The notes: generated from the sequence alone by a model not told the origin. Numbered from the stretch's first letter, positions 32,586-42,869 are shown. The stretch: DNA of 64,000 bases from Megamerina dolium (GCA_963854835.1 OY978525.1:111055417-111119416); one strand, 5' to 3'. Numbers and translations are program-made.

Positions 32586-34437
32586 TGCCAGCGCGTGATA
32601 AAAACATCGGAAAGTGCTCGGCGCCATCATAACGTACATCATTAGGCGGTAGGAAAGTTTTCTTCCCTGTGTGTTTCTTTTCCTTTTCAGCAACTTGTCG
32701 TGGGCGCCCTGGTCCTTTTGGCAGATAAGGAGTTTGTAGCATGCAAACCACGTATGCGACCTCTGATCGGAAGTTTGGCAGTTGGTATTTTGCATTATTA
32801 GCGTCGGGCTTGTTGATTCGATGGAACAAAATGTAAGCGTTTATCATGGCTAAATCAAGCATATGTGTAAATAGTCGATTTGTGTACTTGTTGCTCTTAA
32901 CTGGAATTTTATATCGACCAATAAGTCCGTCCATTAAGTCGACACCACCCATGTTGCTATTATATTCGTGGATTACATTAGGGCAATCTATGTCCTCGTA
33001 CTTTTTTTCAGAGCGCACAAAACGTGAAACCTGACCTTTTGAATTCGTTTCATTCAGGAAAGGCTTTGCGCCCGCGTAAATGGAAGCAAGTCGCACTGCC
33101 TTATTGTCCTTCCAAATCGTCAAAGACATTTCGACTCCTGATGCAGATCCACAAAATTCAGTAGAATATCCACGCACTTGTTTCTTGAGGTCGCTGTCAG
33201 TTGACAGCTTACAATTTGGAATGCGATTAGAGCGAATAGTTCCCAAAGAAAATATTCCCCGGGATTTGAGATATACAAGAAGCGACAAAGAAGTATAATA
33301 ATTGTCGAAGTAGATAATGTGGTTTTTGAAATTCGGAACATTGCGTGACAATCGAACGACTACATTTGCTGACGCACCAAGATCTGGCGAGCCAGTTTGA
33401 ACAACGTTGTCTCCTGCGCCGCAATATATCTTGAAATTATAGCAAAAGCCAGAGGAGTCACACAAATTGAAGAATTTCACTCCCCATTTGTGTGGTTTGT
33501 TTGGTAAATATTGTCGAAGGAAGGTCTTCATCTTCGTTCCACACATTTGTTCATCCACACATAAGCGTTGACTCATCGGAACTGACTGAAACTTCTCATT
33601 GTATAAAGTATCGTGTTCGGCAGAATCCTTGGAGGGCAACTTACTATTATCGTTGAAATGCAAATTGCTTCGTATTTGTTCAAAGCGATTTTTTGACATT
33701 GTGGTCTGAACTGTTCCAAACGCATACTCACCCCAAAATGAACGAACATTTGGGTAGCGAAAAACTGACATAAAAAATAAAATGCCAATAAATTGTCGAA
33801 TTTCCAAATTGGTTGTTGAAAACGAAGTATTGACATCTTTTTGGGCAGCATACAAATTTGTTTGCTGGGTAATATGCTCAATGATGGTATCATTCAAAAA
33901 GTATTCAAAACACTTGAATGGCGTATCAAGCTTTTTGAGAACACCGAGGTCGGACTCAGTAAAGGAAATCGCAGATTTATCCAAGACTAAGTTCTTTTGG
34001 CGCCACAACATCTTTTTGAAAAGCGGTGATTTTGGATCTATATCCAAAACAGATCCTACAAATTCGGTTTTTGTACTTTCTTCAGCATGAGCAATATCAT
34101 GCTCAGCAGGCGCTTTGCGTTTGCGTTTCTGTGCTTGAGGTGAATTCGATGCAATCGAAGTTGAGGGTGACAACAATTTCGCCAACGGAGCAGGACTTCC
34201 GCTTGAAGTTACACAAATCTCTGAAGCCAACATAGAATCCGACATATTTACCGCTCTTTCAATCGCTTCTTGATCTTCCTCAATGACAGGAAACGCTGCA
34301 TCGCAAACATCATCTGTCAAATCGTCCTCCAATTCTTCTTCTCCGTCCGTATCAAAGTCAAAATCAATCGAATTCAAAAATTTCTCAATCTCCACATCAG
34401 AAAGAGCTGATAGCTTATGCATTTGTCGTCGTTCCAT
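32575..34437 (-). CDS. piggyBac-type transposase, 620 codons, probably missing its CRD
   Basis: Catalyses cut-and-paste transposition at TTAA in the nucleus. Residues 1-115 are acidic and low-complexity with a basic QKRKRKAPA near 103 (possible nuclear localisation signal). The DDE_Tnp_1_7-like core follows: FKCFEYFLNDTIIEHI (174-189) and FIGILFFMSVFRYPN (216-230). Catalytic candidates are D295 in LCVDEQM, D378 in IIYFDNYYTS and D500 in NSNMGGVDLMD. PNKPHKWGVKFF (312-323) is also conserved in the family. Two oddities: the segment HDTLYNEKFQS (275-285) appears about nine residues shorter than usual, lacking a KIRP-like block; and the frame stops at AGKKT because of an A7 run, leaving the cysteine-rich domain in another frame. 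Start chosen at 34437, the first Met after upstream stops. Activity is doubtful. Confidence 0.9.
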   Translation of the reverse strand: MERRQMHKLSALSDVEIEKFLNSIDFDFDTDGEEELEDDLTDDVCDAAFPVIEEDQEAIERAVNMSDSMLASEICVTSSGSPAPLAKLLSPSTSIASNSPQAQKRKRKAPAEHDIAHAEESTKTEFVGSVLDIDPKSPLFKKMLWRQKNLVLDKSAISFTESDLGVLKKLDTPFKCFEYFLNDTIIEHITQQTNLYAAQKDVNTSFSTTNLEIRQFIGILFFMSVFRYPNVRSFWGEYAFGTVQTTMSKNRFEQIRSNLHFNDNSKLPSKDSAEHDTLYNEKFQSVPMSQRLCVDEQMCGTKMKTFLRQYLPNKPHKWGVKFFNLCDSSGFCYNFKIYCGAGDNVVQTGSPDLGASANVVVRLSRNVPNFKNHIIYFDNYYTSLSLLVYLKSRGIFSLGTIRSNRIPNCKLSTDSDLKKQVRGYSTEFCGSASGVEMSLTIWKDNKAVRLASIYAGAKPFLNETNSKGQVSRFVRSEKKYEDIDCPNVIHEYNSNMGGVDLMDGLIGRYKIPVKSNKYTNRLFTHMLDLAMINAYILFHRINKPDANNAKYQLPNFRSEVAYVVCMLQTPYLPKGPGRPRQVAEKEKKHTGKKTFLPPNDVRYDGAEHFPMFLSRAGKKT

Positions 34438-35059
34438 GTCTACTGAAGCAATTATTTGGACTTAAATATGTCTTGAGTTGTTCCACTTTCAAACTTACCT
34501 TATATTTTTTTTCCCGAATTGTCCCAAGACCGCCTCTAGACGGGATACCTTATAGAAGCAATAAAAAGCTAACGAAAACTTTTTTTTAATATCTGTTTTG
34601 TGTTTTGCGTTCTAGACACTATCAGCAACAAACCAATAATTTTTTTTCCAGCTGTGAACTTTTTAAAATATTTTTAAAATTTTTTTTAATTCGCTTTTTT
34701 TACAAAATAATTATTGCGTCCGAACTTCACAAACTTTCAAATTCAAATGACTGCAGCAGCTGACGCAAGCGCTGGCATGTATTACAAACGCAACGAACTT
34801 AATTTTTGGACTTCCCCGAAATAGAAAAACGCAAAACGAAGACACAGAGGAATGTGGAAAGCGAATAAGGATGTTTTGAACCGTCTAGAGGCGTTCTTGG
34901 GCACTAGAGGGTTAAGAAAACAGGAAAGTAGGCAATTATTGGGCCTTGAATTTGTTTTGAGGGATTTTCGTTAGATGGTGTAACATGTACATTTGCTATC
35001 GGACCATACTGTACCAACTATAATCATTTTAAAGCGCCATTATTTGGCTTTCTTTTTCA

Positions 35060-35925
35060 GAATCTATCCTTTCGTAAAAGTGTAAACAAACAATTTTTAT
35101 TGAACTTCAAACATGTCTACCTTTGAGACAACAAAGCAACACTGGTTTCATCGATTTAAAAGTATCTATTTCGACATTGAACACAAAGAGCGTTCGGGCC
35201 AAAGAAAAAATTTTGAAGATGAACAATTGACGATTTTATTGTATGAAGATTCATGTCAAATGCTTAAAGAATTGACAACATCATTAGTGATTGACGAATC
35301 AATTATTTCCAAACTTTGGAGCCGAGCGATATTGTATGGCGATTTTTCACGTGCGAACAATTGTTTCAACGGCAAAAAAGAAAGGTTTTTTTTTTTTTGT
35401 ATCGTATTATCACTGGTGATGAGAAATGGATCCATGTCCAAGTGAACGAAATTATAATTTAATGTGTAAAGCTTACGCTCTGTATTTGGTGGGATCAGCT
35501 TGGTGCTAAAACCGCATGAAACCACTATCGGTGACCTTTATCGAACACAATTAATGCGTTTGAGCTGAGTATTGAAGGAAAAATGGCTGCAACAGCTCGA
35601 AAGATACGATAAAGTAATTTTGCAACATGACAATACTCGTCCACATGTTGCTGAAGTCGTTCAAACATACTGAGGAACACTGAAATGGGAAGTCATACCC
35701 CACGCGCTTTATAACTCAGACATTACTCCTTCTGATTATCACTTTTTTCGATCGATTACACATGGCTTGGATGTACAGCTCTTCCATTTTTATGAAAAAG
35801 CCAAAAATTGGGTCAATTCTTGGATTGCCACAACAAAACATATCGACTTCTTTCAACGCGGAATTCGTATGCTATCAGAAAGATGGAAGAAAGTCGCAGC
35901 TAACGATGGACAATTCTTTGAATAA
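35060..35925 (+). pseudogene. Mariner (mauritiana-type) transposase remnant
   Basis: Starts near MSTFETTKQHWFHRFKSIYF (35113), with DIEHKERSGQRKNFEDEQL and LLYEDSCQMLKELTTSL, the HTH region. A poly-T insertion lies at 35386-35397. Then come TGDEKWIH (35415-35435; first catalytic D), CIWWDQLGAKTA, MKPLSVTFIE, RYDKVILQHDNTRPHVAEV (35608-35660; second D), HALYNSDITPSDYHFF (35703-35750; third D), LPFL..KAKNWVNSWI, FFQRGIRMLSERWKKVAAND and GQFFE with a stop at 35922. Stops and frameshifts interrupt it. No TIRs confirmed. Confidence 0.8.
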
Positions 35926-36034
35926 TGTATAAATTCATTTTGATACTTAAATAGAGGTTTAAAAACAGAAAAGAAAAACAAAAATACCTCAAAATTAATT
36001 CGAGGACCCATACTTACATTTGGCATTCGGGAGT

Positions 36035-36555
36035 ACGTAAAGTGATGTCTATAGTTTTCTGAAGTCAATTATTTCTTTTTTCATAGAGCTCTTTTAGAAG
36101 ACATTGTATTAATAGAAAGTTTAATAAGTTCACCTGAATTGCTGAAACCCGTGAGAGGTGAGAGGTGGGCATTAGTGTTTGAAATACAGCGGCATTCTGA
36201 AGTCAATTATTTATTTTTTCATAGAGCTCTTTTAGAAGACATCGTATTAATAGAAAGTTGAATAAGCTCAGCTGAATTGCTGAGACCCGTCAGAGGTGAG
36301 GGATGGGCATTAGTGTTTGAACTACAGCGGCATTCTTCGATGTCATCAAATATGGACAGTACGGAAGTATGTAGAATGATGACCATACATTTCTGAAATC
36401 AATTATTTCTTTTTTCATAGAGCTCTTTTAGAAGACATTGTATTAATAGAAAGTTGAATAAGTTCACCTGAATTGCTGAGACCCGTGATAGGTGAGGGAT
36501 GGGCATTAGTGTTTGAACTGTGCAGTGCATTCTTCGTTGTTATCAAACATAGACG
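36035..36555. repeat. Three-unit tandem repeat (138-196 bp)
   Basis: Units start TTCTGAAGTCAATTATTTCT at 36057 and 36195 and TTCTGAAATCAATTATTTCT at 36391. Each runs through CATAGAGCTCTTTTAGAAGA, TATTAATAGAAAGTT, CTGAATTGCTGA, ACCCGT and GGGCATTAGTGTTTGAA. A spacer with ATGTCATCAAATATGGACAG is kept only after unit 2, and partly before unit 1, suggesting an ancestral ~196-bp unit with a deletion in one. Confidence 0.9.
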
Positions 36556-37531
36556 TGTGCGACTATTATTTGTCTCTAAAGTAGACAAAATTGCTTCCTG
36601 AAAAGAGATTTGAATCAAGAGGAAGGTGTGCTTTCAAAAATTTACTGGTCAAAGTTTAGGAAAAGCCTAACTTTCATTAATTGAATGACTACAGGTACTA
36701 CAGATAATAGTAATAGGGCTAAAGAACGTTTGCATGATCGCTAATCTGTTGTAATCTGGTCAGCTTAGTAGATAAGTAACTCGAAAGTTAACTTGAAAAG
36801 TCATGTGTGGTCAATCAAGTTTCGAGCAGTGTACATCTGCGTAGACTATATGCATTGTGCGTGTGTTCTTGAGAATGCCATTAAGTTTATGATTTTGTTT
36901 AATTTAATTTTTCAACTTGCAACATATATATGTACATATATCTCATATATATATGAGAAGTATGCCTTCCATTGATTTGTGTTATGTTTTATTATGATTT
37001 GTCGTTTTTTTTGTTTCTGCTTCTTTTTTTTTTTTTTTGGCAAAAATGCATCAAGTTTGCAGCTAAGAAACCATTAATAAAGTATGTAAAATAAAGTAAA
37101 TATATGAAAAAAGTCAACTTCAAAAAAAAAAAAAAAAAAAGAAAACCAAAGTAAAATCAACATCAGAAGGTGAAAGAGAAGAAGAAGAAGAAGAAGAATG
37201 TCAGTAGAAGCAGCTTACCTCATGTTCTCTGAAAATTTATGAAATCTTTTCGTTTTTCAGTTTTGCAAATATTTTCAAGGTTAACAAGAATTGATAAATG
37301 AAGTGTCTCGGCGCGAAACGACCACAAATCACAAATGAAATTATCATGTATTTTATCGTTATGGGTTTGCTCTTAATGTAGTCATTGTTGTTGTTGTTGT
37401 TGTTGTTGTTATTAGTGTAGGTACACGATATTGAATATCGAATAGTATGGACTATGGCCATCAGTATCAGTATATTGAGGAATGAGATGTTCATACATAT
37501 GCGCATGTGCATGTCATATGTTGCAGATATG

Positions 37532-37564
<33 letters not shown>

Positions 37565-37849
37565 GCTTCAACACAATCATCATTAATGTTATGAGAAATG
37601 TTTAATGAATTTCTCTTAATAGTATATATTTAATATTGACTACAATGCAAGTGTCTTCGGTTCACTATCTCGCCATCTCATTCAACTCTCTTCTACACGT
37701 TGTCGAACAGGTTTTTTTCTTTTGACGAAAAACTATATCAATTTTGAAATGAAAGTAAATTTTTTTCTGGAGAGAATATAAATCACTAACAAAAGTACAA
37801 AACTCATACAATGTGTTCCAATAGTAGGTGTGGGTCAGATTGACCCTTT
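36556..37849. other. AT-rich DNA with several microsatellites, no gene
   Basis: Contains poly-T (37024-37040), poly-A (37121-37140), (GAA)n at 37178-37198, (TTG)n at 37386-37410 and (ATC)n at 37532-37564. No coding or mobile element recognised. Confidence 0.45.
37532..37564 (+). repeat. (ATC)n microsatellite
   Basis: Eleven ATC units, uninterrupted, in AT-rich DNA. Confidence 0.95.
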
Positions 37850-37889
37850 CCCGCCATATTTTGTGTCATTGTCATCATGACAGTATAGG

Positions 37890-38870
37890 ATTTTAATTAT
37901 GGATTGAAAGAACGTATCACGAAAGAACAACGCATTGAAATCGTTGAATTTGGTATCTCAACTTCCAAGTCGATGGTCCAAATGCCCACACTGTGCGCAA
38001 CATTGTGAATAAATTTTATCAAATTGGGTCCGTACTTAAAGTACCGAACCCAACCAGAGTGCGGAATGCACACAGTGCTGATAATATTGCTGCCGTAAGT
38101 GAAAGTGTCGTCGAGTCCCACGGAATGTCTATTCGCCATTGTTCGCAACAATTGGCCATTTCCGCGACCTCCATGCATCAAATTTTGAGCTTGGACTTGA
38201 AGTTACACCGTTATAAAGTCCAATTGAAGCAGCAGCCATTGACTCGTGACAATGCACAACGTCGTACATTCGTCAATTAGGCCCTGCAAATGATTGCTGA
38301 AGATGATGACTTTTTCCAAAAAAATCATCATTTCGGACAAGGCTCATTTCCACCCCGGCGTTAAGTTAACAAGTAAAACTGTCATATCTGGTGCTCGGAA
38401 TTGTCCACACGTCATTGTTGAGAAGCCAATGTATCCACCGCGAGTCACTGTTTGGTGCGATTCGATGGGTCGAAGGCATCATCGACCCGTATTTTTTCGA
38501 AAATGAGGACTGAAACATCAAAAATGTCAATTCTGAGCGGTAACACATTGTGTTGGAGAACTATTTTGTATCGGAAATTGAAGCTCAGGCTAAACTACAC
38601 ACAACTCGCCTTAATTTGGACATTTTGCTTCGCTAATTTCCGAACCGTGTAATTTCTCGTTGCGGTGATGTGAATTGGCCGCCCAGATCATGCGATTTGA
38701 GGCCGTTAGACTTTTTGGTTCGTGTGGTTACACGAGGGATAAAGTCTATGTGAATGATTCGAAGACGATTCCAGACTTGAAAAGCAATATTACAATACAT
38801 CGACGGTGATTCGGGCCATTCCGGAGGTAATCCTGCAAAATGTCAGTGCAGTGAGATATCTGAAAAAAAA
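37890..38870 (+). pseudogene. DUF4817/DDE_3-type Tc/mariner transposase remnant, second family
   Basis: Plus-strand blocks in order: LKERITKEQRIEIVEF (37905), NAHTVRNIVNKFYQIGSV, RVRNAHSADNIAAVSESVVE (38060-38120), HGMSIRHCSQQLAISATSMH, ILSLDLKLHRYKVQLKQQPL. Then the catalytic part: KIIISDKAHFHPGVKLTSKT (38310-38370; first D), SGARNCPHVIVEKPMYPPRV, then, after frameshifts, degraded text ending with RSCDLRPLDFLV (38685-38725; third D region). It is homologous to the element at 3.2-4.5 kb but clearly a different family. The second catalytic block is not readable. TIRs not found. Confidence 0.8.
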
Positions 38871-39284
38871 AAATATTGGATTCAAGTGTAAAATCTTGTA
38901 TGGCTCTGAGACGTGGAACATCCAGCGAGTGTTTTACAAACGAAATTATTTGAGCACAATTGATGAAAATCACCTGTAAGCGCTCGAAAACACACAAAGC
39001 TTTATAGCTTTTTGCTTGGTGCCAGCATTCGAGCTTTATGAAAATTTTTAGTCTTAAAATCGAGCTTGAGATTGATCTACAATTGTCTTGTAATTACCAT
39101 AATTTCCCATTAAGCCTCTAAATTATTGTTTGAGAGTTTTTTGTTTTTTTATACCCTGCATAATGCAATATGCATGGTATATTCATTTCGGTCAGATGTT
39201 TGTGTCCACTTGAAGGAATCTCCGGAGATATAGACATGGATATATATTCGTGATCAGCGTCGATTAAATTTTCGATTTAACGAT

Positions 39285-39327
39285 GTCCGTCCGTCCGTCC
39301 GTACGTCCGTCCGTCCGTCTGTCTGTC
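39285..39327 (+). repeat. (GTCY)n tract of the mini-me-like element
   Basis: About ten GTCC/GTCT units with one GTAC variant. Such tetranucleotide tracts are an inherent part of mini-me elements and are proposed to seed microsatellites. Confidence 0.9.
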
Positions 39328-39599
39328 ACCTGGCTGGTTCGCACGATAACTTGAGTAAATATTGAGCTATTTCGATGAAATTTGGCATAAGTAATCTATG
39401 ATCCAAGGGTACGGAGGGGATTGATATTGGGCATGATCGGTCAATAACCACGCCCACACCAAGCATTCAAAGCGACTAACCTCGAAATTTTCAAAATCTT
39501 TAACTTGCTATAACTCACACAATATACCACTTGGGACAACAATATTTTGCACATAGAGTTATATTATACTACTATATAACCTCACCAAAAGTGGATGAG

Positions 39600-41400
39600 C
39601 CACGCCTACTTTCTAGCGTAGCTCCCATACAAAGTGTCTGTACTTCTTTTAAATTGAAACTGCTGTAACTTCTACAATCTTCTGTCTAGAATAACCATAA
39701 TTGACACTTAGATTAACACGGTAGTCGGAAATAATATGGCAGAAAATCAATGTGCCACGCCCACTCCTTTTTGGGTCTCCCATACAAAGTTGCGGAAATT
39801 AAAAAAAATGTTACCGGTTATAACTTGCAAACTATTCAGCGTAGAATAACGAGATTTAAGGTGTGGATTAGTATTGTACGAGCAACTAGGCTCACAGAAA
39901 ATGGAAGCACCACGCCCACTGTTTATCGTAGCACCCATACAAATTTTAAATTGAAACAGCTGTAACTTCTTCAATCTTCTGTCTAGAATAACCATAATTG
40001 ACACTTAAATTAATATCGTAGTCGGAAAAAATCTGGCAGAAAATCAGTGTGCCACGCCCACTCCTTCATGGGTCTCCCATACAAAGTCGAGTGAATTAAA
40101 CTAAAATGTTAAGCTCCATGGCTTACAAACCATTTAGCCTAAGACAACGAGACTTAGGGTATGGATTAGTATTGTACGAGCAACTAGGCTCACAGGAAAT
40201 GGGCGCACCGCGCCCACTGTTTATCGTAGCCCCCATACAAATTTTAAATTGAAACAGCTGTAACTTCGGCAATCTTCTGTCTAGAATAACCATAATTGAC
40301 ACTTAAATTAACACGGTAGTCGGAAATGATATGGCAGAAAATCAGTGTGCCACGCCCACTCCTTCATGGGTCTCCCATACAAAGTCGAGTGAATTAAACT
40401 AAAATTTTAAGCTCCATAGCTTACAAACCATTTAGCCTAGGACAACGAGACAGGGTATGGATTAGTATTGTACGAGCAACTAGGCTCACAGAAAATGGGC
40501 GCACCACGCCCACTGTTTATCGTAGCCCCCATACAAATTTTAAATTGAAACAGCTGTAACTTCGGCAATCTTCTGTCTAGAATAACCATAATTGACACTT
40601 AAATTAACACGGTAGTCGGAAATGATATGGCAGAAAATCAGTGTGCCACGCCCACTCCTTCATGGGTCTCCCATACAAAGTCGAGTGAATTAAACTAAAA
40701 TTTTAAGCTCCATAGCTTACAAACCATTTAGCCTAGGACAACGAGACAGGGTATGGATTAGTATTGTACGAGCAACTAGGCTCACAGAAAATGGGCGCAC
40801 CACGCCCACTGTTTATCGTAGCCCCCATACAAATTTTAAATTGAAACAGCTGTAACTTCGGCAATCTTCTGTCTAGAATAACCATAATTGACACTTAAAT
40901 TAACACGGTAGTCGGAAATGATATGGCAGAAAATCAGTGTGCCACGCCCACTCCTTCATGGGTCTCCCATACAAAGTCGAGTGAATTAAACTAAAATTTT
41001 AAGCTCCATAGCTTACAAACCATTTAGCCTAGGACAACGAGACAGGGTATGGATTAGTATTGTACGAGCAATAGGCTCACAGAAAATGGGCGCACCACGC
41101 CCACTGTTTATCGTAGCCCCCATACAAATTTTAAATTGAAACAGCTGTAACTTAGGCAATCTTATGTCTACAATAACCATAATTGACACTTAAATTAATA
41201 TCGTAGTCGGAAATAATCTGACGAAAAATCAGCGTACCACGCCCACTTCTTATTGGGGCTCCCATACAAAGTTGAGGAAATTAAACAAAAATGTTAACCA
41301 CCATAACTTAGAAACTATTCAACGTAGGACACCAAATTTAAGGTGTGGATTAACGTTGAAAAATTAATTGGATTTACTAGAAAGTGGTAAGCCACGCCCA
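39600..41400 (+). repeat. Tandem array: dimeric ~296-bp unit, about 5-6 copies
   Basis: The marker GCCACGCCCACTCC recurs at 39754, 40051, 40349, 40645 and 40941, with a diverged version near 41236: spacings of 297, 298, 296, 296 and about 295. Halfway in each unit lies a related half-unit with CACCACGCCCACTGTTTATC and CCCCCATACAAATTTTAAAT. The repeat is therefore a dimer of two ~148-bp monomers. Units between about 40200 and 41130 are almost identical, while the outer ones are diverged. All monomers share CCACGCCCAC and CTCCCATACAAA. Confidence 0.95.
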
Positions 41401-41613
41401 CTTTTATATAGCTCCCATACTAAGCCTCGGAATTATCTTAAAATCCTTTTACTTCGTCAAAGTCAACCATATTTCGGGTGTAAATTAGTAGTATATCCAA
41501 AAATTGTTTCTCGAAAAGTGGAAATAAAAGAAAAGTTGGATATTCGAGTAAACTTTTTATATATAAATCTACATATGCAGGGTATAGTTTGGTCGGCCCC
41601 AGCCGACTGTAAG

Positions 41614-42869
41614 GAGATTTTTTTTAATTGTCGTGAGGTCGTTTAAACGTTTGACTTCAACTTTTGTGTTTTGAATTTCAATACACAGAATCATCTGTAT
41701 ATAATATTTGGTTTTGTTTGTCTTCTATTTAAGTACAATAGGATGTTACAATCACCAAAGTAGTTTGACTCAAAAAAAAAAAAAAAATGGCTATGAAAAA
41801 TTTCAAAATATCAACTATTTTATGAAAATGTTTAGTTTTCAAATGATTTAGGTTTTTTTTTCTCAATAAATGATCTCAGAAAATGGAAATATGTGTATAA
41901 ACGAAGTTCTCCATCAAAGTGCTTAGAATATCTGCCGATAGCGTCGAAATGATGAGATTTTTAGAGTTTTTTGTTTAGTTGACGCTTTAGCTCATGTTTT
42001 AGCTCACGGTTTCACTCACGGTTTTGCTCATGGTTTCACTCACGGTTTCAAATAAGCATTAGATTAGATTGGTAAGGGCTCGACAATTGCTGTCTATGGC
42101 ACTGCGTCCAACTCGAACTATTGTGCCATAAATAAGCATTATGTTACGTTGTTAAAAACAACATCTCCTTGGTGAGACATTACTGATGAAACCTATCCTA
42201 TGACCCATCTTAATGGATGTAATGCATATGTATATTTTTGGTAATTCCGTGAAACAAGAATTAACACTTTATTCATTAGCAACATAAATAATGGATTTAT
42301 GTATAAATATTTAATTTAACAAAAATAAAACAAATAAATTTTAAATCAATTTTGATGTATCATGAATATGAAAGCTTACAAAAAAAAAAAAAAAACAAAA
42401 AAAAATTTCACGAACTACTTAGCATAAAGATTCATATACATGTATGTATACATGTTGCTACAAACATGTTGTACATATATATGCATATGTATATATAACT
42501 AGCAGATTAACAAGGTCAATACAAGATTTACTAACTAAGTAACTGCCTTATTAATACATTGTGATTTACGATGTAACCTGAACCAGTATAAAAGACATTC
42601 GATTACTTTTACGCAATTTATGCAAATTTATGTTAAAAGCTTTGGATTTATAGTTGATTAAATTAACACTAAACCTCATTGATTTTGTTCGTTGGATTTG
42701 ACCACCACCATGATCACCATCGCCATCGCCATCGCCATCGTCGACATCAGACTCAGCATCTCACTCCCGCTATCTATAAACCGAGTAATAATCATAAATA
42801 TTGAATGTATGGGAATTGCTCGTTATTTATTGCGACGACGTTTAAAAATTGGAACGTTTTTTTTTTTTT
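41614..42869. other. AT-rich DNA with a 12-bp minisatellite, no gene
   Basis: Poly-A at 41773-41788 and 42379-42396, a minisatellite at 41990-42050, and (CATCGC)n at 42716-42740. AAATAAGCATTA occurs twice (42050, 42130). No coding features. Confidence 0.45.
41990..42050 (+). repeat. 12-bp minisatellite, about 5 units
   Basis: Units such as GCTCACGGTTTC, ACTCACGGTTTT and GCTCATGGTTTC repeat head to tail, with one diverged first unit (GCTCATGTTTTA). Confidence 0.9.

Larger units (their letters stand above)
32150..34915 (-). mobile_element. piggyBac element with TTAA ends, TIRs and an open transposase
   Basis: TTAA lies at 32150-32153 and 34912-34915. Directly inside, CCCTCTAGTGCCCAA (from 32154) equals the reverse complement of TTGGGCACTAGAGGG (to 34911), a perfect 15-bp TIR. 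The target TTAA, CCC-starting TIR and 2.76-kb size are those of piggyBac. Subterminal palindromic blocks occur at both ends: CCGCCTAGAGGCGG (32289), CCGCCTCTAGACGG (34531) and CCGTCTAGAGGCG (34881). One transposase occupies the minus strand. The near-perfect ends and long open frame make it the youngest-looking DNA transposon in the window. Confidence 0.95.
39151..41613 (+). mobile_element. mini-me/DINE-1-like element, copy 2 (homogenised internal array)
   Basis: 5' end: a hairpin ATACCCTGCATA-ATGCAA-TATGCATGGTAT (39151-39180), then TTCATTTCGGTC, a short (TA) tract GGATATATATTC, the core TGATCAGCGTCGATTAAA, and the (GTCY)n run at 39285-39327. 3' end: the hairpin GTCGGCCCCAGCCGAC (41592-41607) then TGTAAGG. 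The interior is a tandem array. This (TA)n - core - (GTCY)n order defines mini-me elements of Diptera. They are non-coding and thought to be moved by Helitron/Helentron proteins in trans. The assignment rests on layout and remembered core, not a search. Confidence 0.75.

Noticed and set aside
36415..36618. 67-codon minus-strand frame
   Set aside because: Lies in the third unit of the tandem repeat and shows no known motif; the other units do not keep it open.
39285..39327. CRISPR-like or independent microsatellite reading of the GTCC repeats and the 296-bp array
   Set aside because: Units are contiguous without unique spacers and lie inside a mini-me-like element with matching ends in a second copy; not CRISPR.
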